Assembly: GCF_039523235.1 (NCBI RefSeq)
Contig: NZ_BAAAEX010000010.1
DNA length: 64,000 nucleotides
Strand: one strand, 5' to 3'
Source of the DNA: Castellaniella ginsengisoli
Lineage (GTDB): Bacteria > Pseudomonadota > Gammaproteobacteria > Burkholderiales > Burkholderiaceae_B
The position numbers were made by a program, and so were the translations under genes. Below the pieces are notes generated by a model that saw nothing but the letters and a program-made list of their open reading frames with translations, had not been told where the DNA came from and ran no database searches. Below, in pieces: positions 26,736 to 39,037 of the stretch. Within the stretch, counting starts at the first letter, position 1. The number at the start of each line of letters is the position of its first letter.

Positions 26736-27713
26736 TCAGCGGATCAGGCCGAATTCATTGGCCAGCCTGGTGTAGTCGGCGACCCGTTTCTTGATATAGG
26801 TGTCCAGTTCCGCGCCGGTCTTCTTGAACGGAAACAGGCCCTGTTTGTCGCGCAGCGCGGCATAGCCGGGATCGTTCAGGGTTTTGTCAAAGGCGTCCAC
26901 CCACCATTGGTAGTCGGCGTCGGAGACTTGGGGGCCGACGTAAAAGCCGCGGATGATGGGCCATTGGATGTCGAAGCCTTCTTCCTGTGCGGTGGGGACG
27001 GAGGACAGCTTGCCGGGCAGACGTTCGTCGTTGAAAACGGCAAGGACGCGGATCGGGGCGCCGCCTTCGAGCATGGTGAATGCCTCGGCCGCGTCGCCCA
27101 TGTAGGCCTGGATGTGGCCGCCGCGCAATGCGGTGATCGCATCGCCGCCGCCCTCGAAGGCCACGAAACGCATTTTGCGGTAGTCCACGCCCGCCGCGCG
27201 CGCCGTCAGGGCGGCCTTCATCCAGTCCTGGCTGCCGACGGTGCCGCCCGCGCCCAGGACGATCTTGGAGGGGTCTTCCTTGAACGCCGTCATCAGATCC
27301 TTCAGGTTCTTGTAGGGCGAGTCGTCGCGCACCACGGCCACGCCGAAGTCGGTGCCCACGGCGGCCAGCCAGCGCACATCGTTCACGCCGTAGCGGCCGA
27401 ACTTGTGTTGCGCCAGATTCAGCAGCGAACCGCCCGAAAAGGCCACGATGCTGTTGGGATCCGCCGGGCGCTGCGCGATCACGTGGTTGTATGCGACGGC
27501 CCCAATGCCGCCGGGCATGTAGACGATGCGCATCGGATCGGCCAGTGCGCCGGAGGCCTTCAGGCCCTCTTGCGCCAGGCGGCAGGTCAGGTCGAAGCCG
27601 CCTCCCGGGTTGGCCGGTGCGATGCATTCGGGTTTGGCCGGGGCGGCCTGGGCCGCCAGGCCCAGGGACAGCAAGACGCCGCCCGCCAGCAGCGACAAAG
27701 AACGAGGGTTCAT
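26736..27713 (-). CDS. tctC: Tripartite tricarboxylate transporter substrate-binding protein (TctC/Bug family)
   Basis: This 325-residue periplasmic receptor has a signal peptide of about 23 residues (LLAGGVLLSLGLAAQAA) and a TctC/Bug body. It captures a carboxylate ligand for TctAB; ligand identity cannot be read. The start has an AGGAGA ribosome-binding site. The mature start PECIAPANPGGGFDLTCR and the AYMGDAAEA and VLAVFNDERLPG segments are family-like. It is the first gene of tctCBA, located directly downstream of the tctDE regulators on the same strand. Confidence 0.94.
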   Translation of the reverse strand: MNPRSLSLLAGGVLLSLGLAAQAAPAKPECIAPANPGGGFDLTCRLAQEGLKASGALADPMRIVYMPGGIGAVAYNHVIAQRPADPNSIVAFSGGSLLNLAQHKFGRYGVNDVRWLAAVGTDFGVAVVRDDSPYKNLKDLMTAFKEDPSKIVLGAGGTVGSQDWMKAALTARAAGVDYRKMRFVAFEGGGDAITALRGGHIQAYMGDAAEAFTMLEGGAPIRVLAVFNDERLPGKLSSVPTAQEEGFDIQWPIIRGFYVGPQVSDADYQWWVDAFDKTLNDPGYAALRDKQGLFPFKKTGAELDTYIKKRVADYTRLANEFGLIR

Positions 27714-27786
27714 TGTGTGTCTCCTGAAGAATGAAGGAGCGCCCGCCGAGTCCGGCATTGCGCCTGGCGACACCTTAGTGGGGCCA

Positions 27787-27804
27787 AGCTTTCCATCAGC
27801 TTTC
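27787..27804 (-). promoter_or_regulatory. Paired direct repeat, candidate TctD operator upstream of tctC
   Basis: On the minus strand GAAAGCT occurs twice with starts exactly 11 bp apart (plus-strand AGCTTTC at 27787-27793 and 27798-27804). It lies between the tctE stop and tctC. Direct repeats spaced one helical turn apart are the usual target of OmpR-family regulators such as the neighbouring TctD. This is inference from position and spacing. Confidence 0.45.
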
Positions 27805-29236
27805 AAAAAGACGATTTCCCGGGAAAACCCTGATCGGCTGGAAAAATGAGAGAGACCCGTGCGCCCGGCGCAGAGGGTTCGATGCGCAGGGCGCCGCCAT
27901 GCCGATGCATGATGGTGTGGACGATGGCCAGGCCCAGCCCCGCGCCGTGGCCGCGTTTGCCGGCCTTTCCCCGCCGGAAGCGCCGTCCCGCCTTGCGGCT
28001 GTCGGTCTCGGTCATGCCTGGGCCGGTGTCGTGCACGCTCAGGGAGACGCCCTCGTCCGTGCGGGCGATCCGCAAGGTGATGACGCCGCCTTCGGGCGTG
28101 TACTTGATGGCGTTGTCCATGAGGTTGACGAGCGCCTCCCGCAGCAGCCATTCGATGCCGAGCACCGTGGCGCCGAGTTCGCCGCCATCCATGCCGATGC
28201 GCTGCCGCTTCTGGCGGGCCAGGCCGTAGAGCTGGCGGATGACGTCCTGCGCCAGTTCCGTGAGTGCGACGGGCCGCGGCGGATCGCTGCGGACATCGGC
28301 CTCGCGGGCGCGGGCGAGCGCCAGCAATTGCGAGGCGGTGCGTTGCGCCTGGTCCAGGCCGCCGCGCATCGCCAGCAGGGCGGCGCGTGCCTCGTCGGAG
28401 ACGGATTCGCGCAGGGCGTAATCCAGTTGGGCGTGAAGGACCGCCAGGGGGGTGCGCAATTGGTGGGAGGCGTCATCCAGGAATTGCCGCTGCCGGTGCG
28501 CCTGACGGGCATGCCGGGCCACGTGCTGGTTGACGGCGTTCACCAGCGGCTGGATTTCCCGCGGCAGTTCCGGTGCGGAGATCGGGCTGAGGTCATCGGG
28601 CGCGCGGCGCTTGAGCTTGCGGTACAGGCGCGTGAGGGGGCGCAGGCCAATCAGCACGCCCACGACGATCAGGCCGGTGGAAGCCAGCACCTCGAACAAG
28701 TCACGCTCGATGTTGCGCAGCATCAGGTCCCGGATGACCTGGTCCCGCCCGCTGCGGTCTTCCCCCACCATGACGATGAGCCGGCCGTCTTTCTGGCCGT
28801 AGAGCGGCGGCGACATCGGCCGTGCCAGGGCGGCGATGCGCAGAGAGGCGCCCAGATATTCGCTGTCGTAGAACACGGGGATGTCCGAGCGCAGGCGCGC
28901 GGCGGGCAGCGGCAGATTCTGGTTGCCGATGTCGGCCAGCCCGTCTTCGGTCAGGATCCGGTAGTAGACCGCATTGTTGGCGGTGAGCTCGAAGAATTCC
29001 AGCAGCAGATAGGGCAGTTCGATGGCCAGGCCGCCGCTTTGTGTGGAGATGTTGTGGTCGATGGCGCGCAAGGCGCCCGCCAGGGACCGGTCGTAGGCCA
29101 GGTCGACCTGCTGGTGCAACTGGCTGCTGGACAGCCACAGGGCCACGCTCAGGACGGCGATCTGGGCCGGCACCAGGATCCACAGGAGCAGGGCCCGCAG
29201 GCTGCGGGGCGGGCGGCGTTCAGCCGGGGGCGTCAT
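27803..29236 (-). CDS. tctE: Sensor histidine kinase TctE-like
   Basis: This 477-residue membrane kinase has two helices (about 15-37 and 165-187) bracketing a periplasmic sensor. Then come the H-box FLDDASHQLRTPLAVL with the phospho-accepting histidine, the N-box ALVNLMDNAIKYTP, and G-boxes DTGPGM and GAGLGLAIVHTIM. It should autophosphorylate and pass phosphate to the adjacent response regulator in answer to an external carboxylate. Its start overlaps the tctD stop by 17 nt. It sits directly upstream of tctCBA. Confidence 0.92.
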   Translation of the reverse strand: MTPPAERRPPRSLRALLLWILVPAQIAVLSVALWLSSSQLHQQVDLAYDRSLAGALRAIDHNISTQSGGLAIELPYLLLEFFELTANNAVYYRILTEDGLADIGNQNLPLPAARLRSDIPVFYDSEYLGASLRIAALARPMSPPLYGQKDGRLIVMVGEDRSGRDQVIRDLMLRNIERDLFEVLASTGLIVVGVLIGLRPLTRLYRKLKRRAPDDLSPISAPELPREIQPLVNAVNQHVARHARQAHRQRQFLDDASHQLRTPLAVLHAQLDYALRESVSDEARAALLAMRGGLDQAQRTASQLLALARAREADVRSDPPRPVALTELAQDVIRQLYGLARQKRQRIGMDGGELGATVLGIEWLLREALVNLMDNAIKYTPEGGVITLRIARTDEGVSLSVHDTGPGMTETDSRKAGRRFRRGKAGKRGHGAGLGLAIVHTIMHRHGGALRIEPSAPGARVSLIFPADQGFPGKSSF

Positions 29237-29903
29237 GGATCGGCTCCAGGCAATAGCCCATGCCCCGCAGCGTGACGATCCGCACGCCGGTGCCCGCCAG
29301 TTTCTTGCGCAGTCGATGAACCAGCACCTCGATGGCTTCCAGGTTGACCATCGCATCGTCGGGGCTGATGCGCTCCAGGATCTGCTGCTTGGCGACCGGC
29401 TCTCCCGCTTTCTGCATCAGCACCTTGAGGGCGGCGTATTCCCTGGGGGAAAGGCTCAATGCCTCGTCACGCTGCAGAAACCGCTGGCTGCCGATGTCCA
29501 GCACCAGATCCCCCAGCGTCCAGCGGGGGTGTTCGCGGCCCCGGCTGCGGCGGATCAAGGCGTTGAGCCTGGCCTCGAGTTCTTCGATGGCGAAGGGCTT
29601 TTGCATGAAATCGTCGGCGCCTTCGTGCAGCGTGCCGATGCGCTCGGGCAGTGAATCGCGCGCGGTCAGCACCAGTACCGGACAGCGGTCGTCGCGCCCG
29701 CGCAGGCGGCGCAGGAATTCATGGCCGTCCATTCCCGGCAATCCCAGGTCGAGGATCAGCGCATCGAATTCCTCGACCGCCAGGCGGCGTTCGGCCAGTT
29801 CGGCGTCGTCGGCCCAGTCGACCGTGAATCCGCCGTGGCGGGCCAGGCCGCGAGCCAACCACGTGGCCAGTTCGGATTCGTCTTCGATCAACAGGATGCG
29901 CAT
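29220..29903 (-). CDS. tctD: OmpR-family response regulator TctD-like
   Basis: This 227-residue regulator has a receiver domain (1-118: DE acidic pair in EDES, phospho-acceptor in LILDLGLPGMDG, TA switch, K in MQKPF). A winged-helix DNA-binding domain follows (about 130-222, ending VRIVTLRGMGYCLEP). It is expected to activate the downstream tctCBA genes. The start MRILLIEDE is standard; an ATG 12 bases upstream (MMCSMRI) is possible because neither has a clear ribosome-binding site. Confidence 0.92.
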   Translation of the reverse strand: MRILLIEDESELATWLARGLARHGGFTVDWADDAELAERRLAVEEFDALILDLGLPGMDGHEFLRRLRGRDDRCPVLVLTARDSLPERIGTLHEGADDFMQKPFAIEELEARLNALIRRSRGREHPRWTLGDLVLDIGSQRFLQRDEALSLSPREYAALKVLMQKAGEPVAKQQILERISPDDAMVNLEAIEVLVHRLRKKLAGTGVRIVTLRGMGYCLEPIHDAPG

Positions 29904-30002
29904 GCTGCACATCATAAGGTCCACTATCCGGGTTTTATAGTGGCGGGAATTGTGTGTAAATGCGAAACTGCCGGTAACAGGGCTTGGGTGCCGGAGGACT
30001 GG

Positions 30003-32713
30003 GTGAAGCGTACGTTGTCCGTCGTGGTCCTGCTGCTCCTGGGCATCGCCGTGGTGCTGGGCGCGGAGCGTCTCGACCGTGCCCGCAGCGATGCGCAGGC
30101 CATGGCCGACGTGAGCCGGCAGCTTGACGACCGCGCGCTGCGCTTGCAGGCCGATCTGCGCGCGCTGCAGGACCTGAACGGCCAACTGGCCGGCGCGCTG
30201 GCGGCCGAGCCCGGCGCGGAGGACGGGCCGTTTTCCCGGATGGCGCCGCGCATGGCCCAGGAACGGCCCGACATCCGCAGCATCGTGTTCGTCCGCAAAT
30301 TACGGATCGAACGCGTCTATCCGATCGCCGGCAATGAGCCCATTCTTGGGCTGGATTACAGCCTGCGGCCCCAGTTCATGGCCAAGATCACCCACATGAT
30401 CCGGCACCGCGTGCCCGTGATCGACGGCTCCACGCGCCTGGTGCAGACTGGCCGGACCGGCCTGATCTTTCGCATGCCGATCTTCGATGCCGCGCAGGGC
30501 GACGACCGCGATTACCGGGGCATGACGGCGCTCACGGTCGATCTCGAAGAGACCCTGCGCCGCGCAGGACTGCTCGGCGCGGAAGCGGGTTTCGATGTGG
30601 CGATCCGCAGCCGCGAAGCCGCACAGCCCCTCTATGGGCTTTTCGGCGACGGCCGGCTGTTCGAGCAGCCGCACGCCGCCGCGGTGATCGAGCTGCCGGA
30701 TGCGGTCTGGGAATTGGCCGCCGTGCCCAAGAAGGGGCTGGCCGATGATTCCGCGCGCGCCTGGCTGATCCGGGGAGGCGGGGCTGCCGTGACGCTGGTT
30801 CTGGTGCTGGCGGTGCTCTATCGCAGCGGCGGCTGGCGATGTCCCCGGCCGGGCCGCCGGGATGGCCTGGCGTCCCTGCGCACGCTGTTGCTGGCCGCCA
30901 CTTTGGCGCCGATGCCGCTGATGGTCGGCCTGGCGGGCTGGCTGGTGTTCACGGCTTCGATTGAGGCCGTCCAGGATCTTGAACGGGGGCAGGTCGACGA
31001 ACTGGCGGATCAGCTCAAGAACAAGGTCGTCGATTTCTTCGAGGTGCCGCGCGCCGCTGCGACGTTCAATGTCGGCCAGGTCCAGAGCGGGCTGGTCGGT
31101 CTGGACCAGCGGGAAGCCTTGTTGCGCAGCTTTCTGCTGCAACTGCGCCAGCAGCCCCTGCTGACGCTGCTGTCCGTCGGCACGGCCGAGGGCGGCTACC
31201 TGGCGGCGGGCCGGCCGCCCACCGGGGCCGAACACAGCCTGCACGTCCTGCAGGCCGACCCCGGCGATGGCGGCGTGTTGCGCGTCGACCGGGTGGGCGA
31301 CGACAACCGGCGCAGCACGTCGGTGGCGGGCAGCGGCAGTCTCCGTTTCGATCCGCGCAAGCAGCCCTGGTTCGAGTCCGCTGTGCGGACCGACACCCTG
31401 GGCTGGTATTCGGCCGGTCGCTACGCCTTTCACCACCAGGACAATTTTTTCGAAGGCATGGGCATGGGCATGTCGGTGGCCTTGCGCGGAGCGGATGGCC
31501 GGCTGGCCGGTGTCCTGAGGGCCGACGTGGCGCTGTCGCAGATCAGCCGGTTCTTGCATGCGGAAATGAGCCGCACCGGAGGCATCGCCTTTCTGGCGGA
31601 GTCCGGCGGAGCGCTGCTGGCCAGTTCAGGTCTCGAGCCGGTCTACCGCCTGGAGGGCGATGAAACCCGCCGGGTGTCTGCGGATCAGAGCGAGGCGGAA
31701 GGCACGCGTTTGCTGGGGGCGCGCATTCTGCAGTCGGGTCTGAGCCAGGGGCGCCAGGCCCTGTCGTTCGAAGGCCGCCGGTTCTTGGCCCGCTGGCAGT
31801 CGATCCAGTTGCCGGATGGCCCCAGGCTGATCATCGCCCTGGCGTTGCCGGAAAGCCGCTATGCGGAACCGGCCGAGCGGGCCTTGAACCGCATCGGTTT
31901 GCTGATCCTGGGCTTCTGGATGGTCGGGGTCGTGACCGCCTTGCTGGCGGCTTGGTGGCTGTCCCGCCCCCTGCTGTCCCTCAGCCGCTGGGCCGAGGCG
32001 CTTGCCGAAGGCGCAGGGCACGACAGCCCCTCGGTCCGCAGTCCGGTGCGCGAGATCGTCGTTCTGGCGGATGCGCTGGACCGCATGGCCAGCCGGCAGC
32101 GCAGCCACGCCAGGGATCTCGAACGCCAAGTGGCCGAGCGCACCCAGGCGCTCGTAGAGGCCAACCAGCGCCTGGTCGGCCTGTCGCTGACCGATGGCCT
32201 GACCGGGCTGGCGAACCGCCGCCATTTCGACGAGGTGCTGGCGCGCGAGGGCGACCGGTCCCGGCGCGAGCGCCGGCCGATGAGCCTGCTGATGCTGGAT
32301 GTGGACTGGTTCAAGTCTTACAACGACCAGTACGGGCATCCGGCGGGCGACGTCGTCTTGTGCCAGGTGGCCCGCGTCCTGCTCGAATCCGTGCGCCGTC
32401 CCGGGGATCTGGCGGCGCGTTACGGCGGCGAGGAATTCGCCGTGATCCTGCCGGGCCTGGACGTCGAGGCGGCGAGAAACCTGGCCGGGCAGATCCGCAC
32501 CCGCGTCGAGGCGCTGGCCATTCCGCATGCGCACGGCTTGTCGGGCCGGGTCACGATCAGCATCGGCGTGGCGGAGATGGACCTGGACGACGCCCATGCG
32601 GCCGAAACGCTGGTCGGCCAGGCCGATGCGGCGCTTTATCGGGCCAAGGACAACGGCCGCAACCGCGTCGAGGCCGCCCGCGCGGCTTCGGCGCCTTTGG
32701 CGGCGGAGCCCTC

Positions 32714-32717
<4 letters not shown>
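30003..32717 (+). CDS. Multi-sensor diguanylate cyclase (CHASE + dCache + HAMP + GGDEF)
   Basis: This 904-residue membrane protein starts at GTG 30003, fixed by the GGAGG ribosome-binding site 5 nt upstream; longer upstream frames have no signal. It has a first helix (5-20), a CHASE-like periplasmic domain (about 75-245, with RVYPIAGNEPILGLDYSLRP), a second helix (258-273) and a third (295-318). A dCache-like sensor (about 325-620) with PRKQPWFESAV and a fourth helix (631-655) precede HAMP, a coiled coil and GGDEF (728-890). GGEEF at 808-812 is preceded by I-site RPGD (799-802), so an active, feedback-inhibited cyclase is predicted. It is divergent from tctD. Confidence 0.88.
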
Positions 32718-35662
<2,945 letters not shown>

Positions 35663-35723
35663 GTGTCCTGGATTCCCGGACTCGCATGAGGCTTGCCCAG
35701 AGGGTCTCTAGGGGAGTTCAGGT

Positions 35724-35751
35724 TTTTCAAAGGCCAACTTGATACTATAAC
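35724..35751 (+). promoter_or_regulatory. Candidate promoter in the uvrA-MFS divergent gap
   Basis: TTTTCA (35724-35729) and TATAAC (35746-35751) are spaced 16 bp and point toward the MFS gene. No LexA-type CTGT-N8-ACAG palindrome is visible in this gap, so SOS control of uvrA is not evident here. Confidence 0.35.
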
Positions 35752-35779
35752 GCGCAGCACCTCTTCTTTTGGCGTCCCC

Positions 35780-36973
35780 ATGTCCGCATCTTCCCGTCCG
35801 CGCACGCCCCCGCTTCGCCTGACCCCCCTGGAACGACGCAGCAGCATCGCTCTGGCGACGCTGTTTGCCGCCCGGATGCTGGGGCTGTTCCTGCTGACGC
35901 CCATCTTCGCCGTCGCGGCGGGCGCCCTGATCGGGGGCGACGATCCGGTCCGGGTGGGGCTCGCGCTGGGGGCGTACGGCCTGACTCAGGCGATCATGCA
36001 AATACCGCTGGGCATGGCCTCCGACCGCTACGGTCGGCGCCCCGTGATCGTATTCGGCATGTTGCTGTTCGTGGCGGGCGGGGTGATCTGCGCCCTGACC
36101 AACGACGTCGACTGGGTGACGGTCGGGCGCGTGATCCAGGGCCTGGGGGCGGTGTCGGCCGCCATCACCGCCTGGATCGCCGATGCCACCCGCCCCGAGG
36201 TCCGCACGCGCGCCATGGCCATGGTGGGCGGGTCCATCGGGCTCTCCTTTGCGCTGTCGCTGGTGCTCTCTCCGCTGCTGGTGGGCGAGTTCGGCCTGTC
36301 GGGGCTGTTCTGGGCCATCAGCCTGCTGGGCTTCGTCTGCCTGCTGATCGCGATGTTCTTCGTCCCCGATGTGCCGCGTTCCGAAGCCGACATCGTCCAG
36401 GCGACGGTGCGCGACGTGCTGGGCCATCGCGACCTGCTGCGCCTGAATTTCGGCGTCTTCTGCCTGCACTTCATCCTGATGTCGCTGTTCATGGTGGCGC
36501 CCGGCCTGCTGGGCAGCCTGGGGGGCTACGATTCCGCCACCCTGTGGCAAATCTACCTGCCGGTCATCCTGGCGTCCTTCGTCCTCATGGTGCCGGCCGT
36601 CTTCTACACCGAGACGCACAAGGCGCACAAGCCCGCACTCGAGTGGGCGGTGCTGGGCCTGGCCGTGGTGCTGGGCCTGCTGCCCTGGCTGACGGGCTCC
36701 TTCTGGCTGGTCGTGGCGGCCTTCATCGCCTTCTTCGTGGCCTTCAATATCCTCGAAGCCCTGCAGCCCTCGCTGGTCTCGCGCGTGGCGCCGCCCGCCT
36801 ACAAGGGCCTGGCGCTGGGGTTCTACAACACCGCCCAGTCCCTGGGCGTGTTCGCCGGCGGGCTGCTGGGTGGATTCCTGGCGCGCAGCGGCGGCGCGTC
36901 TCTGGTGTTCTGGGCCGGCGCCATGCTGGCGGCGGTGTGGCTGTTTACGGCGCGCGGATTCAAGGGGTCCTGA
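35780..36973 (+). CDS. Major facilitator superfamily transporter
   Basis: This 397-residue protein has about 12 membrane helices and the MFS loop motif GMASDRYGRRPVI between helices 2 and 3. The start MSASSRPRTPPLRLTPLERR gives a normal cytoplasmic N-terminus. It resembles the YajR/drug-efflux-like group with no cytoplasmic C-terminal domain; substrate unknown. The uvrA / MFS / ssb order is one I know from Bordetella relatives. ssb follows 129 nt later. Confidence 0.9.
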   Translation: MSASSRPRTPPLRLTPLERRSSIALATLFAARMLGLFLLTPIFAVAAGALIGGDDPVRVGLALGAYGLTQAIMQIPLGMASDRYGRRPVIVFGMLLFVAGGVICALTNDVDWVTVGRVIQGLGAVSAAITAWIADATRPEVRTRAMAMVGGSIGLSFALSLVLSPLLVGEFGLSGLFWAISLLGFVCLLIAMFFVPDVPRSEADIVQATVRDVLGHRDLLRLNFGVFCLHFILMSLFMVAPGLLGSLGGYDSATLWQIYLPVILASFVLMVPAVFYTETHKAHKPALEWAVLGLAVVLGLLPWLTGSFWLVVAAFIAFFVAFNILEALQPSLVSRVAPPAYKGLALGFYNTAQSLGVFAGGLLGGFLARSGGASLVFWAGAMLAAVWLFTARGFKGS

Positions 36974-37102
36974 GCCGGCGGGGCTGCTTGTAGGGGTTGA
37001 CCCGCGTAGGCCATAATGATCATTTGATGCATTTCGATGTGCCCAGGGCGGCTTCAGTCTCCGATAATGGCAGCCACATCGTTCACTACAGGATTTTCCG
37101 CC

Positions 37103-37588
37103 ATGGCCTCCGTCAATAAAGTCATTCTCGTCGGCAACCTGGGGCGCGACCCCGAAGTCCGCTACAGCCCGGACGGCGCCGCCATCTGCAACGTCTCCAT
37201 CGCCACGACTTCCCAATGGAAGGACAAGGCCTCGGGCGAGCGTCGTGAAGAAACCGAGTGGCACCGCGTGGTGTTCTACAACCGCTTGGCCGAGATCGCC
37301 GGCGAATACCTCAAGAAGGGCCGCGCGGTGTACGTCGAGGGGCGCTTGAAGACCCGCAAATGGCAAGACAAGGAAACCGGCGCCGACCGCTACAGCACCG
37401 AAATCGTCGCAGACCAGATGCAGATGCTGGGCGGCCGCGATAGCGGCGACTCGGGCGGCGATTCGGGCGGCTTCTCCCAGCCGCCGGCCCGGCGCGCGCC
37501 GCAGCAGCAACAGCAGCCCCGTCCCGCCGCTCCGGCGGCGGCTCCGGCCAGCAACCTGTCCGACATGGACGACGATATTCCGTTCTAA
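37103..37588 (+). CDS. ssb: Single-stranded DNA-binding protein
   Basis: This 161-residue protein has an OB-fold domain (1-110: SVNKVILVGNLGRDPEVRY, TEWHRVVFYNRLAEI, YVEGRLKTRKWQDKETG). A low-complexity glycine, glutamine and proline linker and the acidic tip MDDDIPF follow; the tip recruits replication and repair partners. It coats single-stranded DNA during replication, recombination and repair. The start is set by AGGA eight bases upstream and the family-typical MASVNKVI. Confidence 0.97.
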   Translation: MASVNKVILVGNLGRDPEVRYSPDGAAICNVSIATTSQWKDKASGERREETEWHRVVFYNRLAEIAGEYLKKGRAVYVEGRLKTRKWQDKETGADRYSTEIVADQMQMLGGRDSGDSGGDSGGFSQPPARRAPQQQQQPRPAAPAAAPASNLSDMDDDIPF

Positions 37589-37634
37589 AACCCCTTGGCT
37601 CAGGAATACGTCGCCATCGAACGGACGCGGGGCT

Positions 37635-37892
37635 TCAGAAATCCACAGAGGCGGAGAGCATGACCGTGCGGCCGGCGCCGTTGGTGGCGAACGTGCCGCT
37701 GGCCAGCCAGTAGCGCTCGTTCGTCAGGTTGTCGACGTCGGCCCGCAGGACGACCGCCTTGCCTGCCACCTTCGTGCGATAGCGGGCGCCGAGCCCGAAC
37801 GTCGTCACACTGGGGAGCTCAAGGGTATTGGCACTGTCGAGATAGATCGACGCGGTGTGGGCCACCCGGCCGGGCAGCGCCGTGCCGGGCCT
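37635..37892 (-). pseudogene. TonB-dependent siderophore receptor remnant (C-terminal end only)
   Basis: About 85 codons match the last barrel strands of a TonB-dependent siderophore receptor: SANTLELPSVTTFGLGARYRT, then LRADVDNLTNERYWLASG and the terminal strand VMLSASVDF ending in phenylalanine, as outer-membrane barrels do. An in-frame stop lies immediately upstream (TGA at 37895-37893) and no plug, TonB box or signal peptide exists. This is a decayed fragment of a gene normally over 2 kb. It fills most of the 361-bp ssb-patatin gap. Confidence 0.82.
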
Positions 37893-37949
37893 TCACGCCT
37901 GTGCTACAACGTGAGCGATGACCACTCGGCGCGCCCAGCGAGGATTTCC

Positions 37950-38879
37950 ATGAATGCACCCCGGCCCCGGATCGGACTGGCCCTCGGCAGCGGGTCGGCG
38001 CGCGGCTGGTCGCACATCGGCGTGATCCGCATTCTGGAAGAGGCCGGCATCGTGCCGGACATCATCTGCGGAACATCGATCGGCGCCCTGGTCGGGGCGG
38101 TCTATGCGGACGGGCAACTGGAGAAATTCGAGGCCTGGGTGCGCAGCCTGACTTGGCAGGGCGTCGTGGGCCTGCTGGATTTCACCATCACAGGCGGCTT
38201 GATCCACGGAGAAAAACTATTTTCCTTTCTGCGCTCGCACCTGGACGACAAAACCATCGACGCGCTGACCAGGCCCTACGGAGCGGTCGCCACCGAATTG
38301 GCCACGGGGCGCGAAGTCTGGCTGCGCGAGGGTTCCGTCATCGACGCCGTGCGCGCCTCCGCAGCCTTGCCCGGGCTGTTCACGCCCGTGCGGCGCGAGT
38401 CGCGCCTGCTGGTCGACGGCGCGCTGGTGAATCCTGTGCCGGTCTCCCTGTGCCGCGCGATGGGGGCGGATGTCGTGATTGCGGTGGATCTGAATTCGGA
38501 GCTGATCGGGCGTCACTTCAAGCCGGACGAAACGCCCGCAGCGGCCCCCGAGGCTGCGCCGTCCGGCGCCCTGGCCTCGGTGCTGAGCAGGCTGCCCCTG
38601 GGGTTCGGGGGCGCCCGGGGCGGGGCGTCCGAAACGCCGGGCCTGCCGTCGATCTTCGATGTGCTGAGCATGAGCCTGAACATCATGCAGGTGCGCATTA
38701 CGCGCAGCCGCCTTGCAGGCGAGCCGGCGGACGTGCTGATCCGGCCCCGGCTGGCCGATTTCGCCCTGATGGATTATCACCGCGCATCGATCGCGATCGA
38801 CGAGGGCGAGCGCGCGGCGCGGCGGGCATTGCCCGAGTTGCGGGAGATGCTCGGGCAGGAGACGAGGCCATCCCCGTGA
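37950..38879 (+). CDS. Patatin-like phospholipase (RssA/NTE family)
   Basis: This 309-residue patatin-fold serine hydrolase has an oxyanion segment GSGSARGWSHIGVI, nucleophile S43 in GTSIGA (GxSxG) and catalytic D156 in VDGALVNP. Both residues of the Ser-Asp dyad are therefore intact. Such proteins hydrolyse acyl esters of lipids; some act in signalling or virulence, but the substrate here is unknown. An AGCGAGGA ribosome-binding site sets the start. The segment after residue 190 (PAAAPEAAPSGALASVL) looks like a flexible insertion. Confidence 0.88.
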   Translation: MNAPRPRIGLALGSGSARGWSHIGVIRILEEAGIVPDIICGTSIGALVGAVYADGQLEKFEAWVRSLTWQGVVGLLDFTITGGLIHGEKLFSFLRSHLDDKTIDALTRPYGAVATELATGREVWLREGSVIDAVRASAALPGLFTPVRRESRLLVDGALVNPVPVSLCRAMGADVVIAVDLNSELIGRHFKPDETPAAAPEAAPSGALASVLSRLPLGFGGARGGASETPGLPSIFDVLSMSLNIMQVRITRSRLAGEPADVLIRPRLADFALMDYHRASIAIDEGERAARRALPELREMLGQETRPSP

Positions 38880-39037
38880 AGGCCGGTTTTCCGGGGTTTC
38901 TGAAAACCCTCATGGCCGCCGGGTCGCGCGTGATTTAATATAGCCAGCTTCACCTGCGCCGACCGCCCGCGGATCCGGGTAGGCCGGCAATTTCCAATCA
39001 GTCGGCCCACAAGGCAGGCTCCCATTCGGAATCAATC

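Noticed and set aside
29721..30002. N-terminal extension of the multi-sensor cyclase by 94 codons
   Set aside because: It would overlap tctD on the other strand, lacks a signal or helix, and a GTG with a strong GGAGG site at 30003 gives a proper membrane start.
35663..35779. LexA/SOS box upstream of uvrA
   Set aside because: No CTGT-N8-ACAG palindrome found in the divergent gap.
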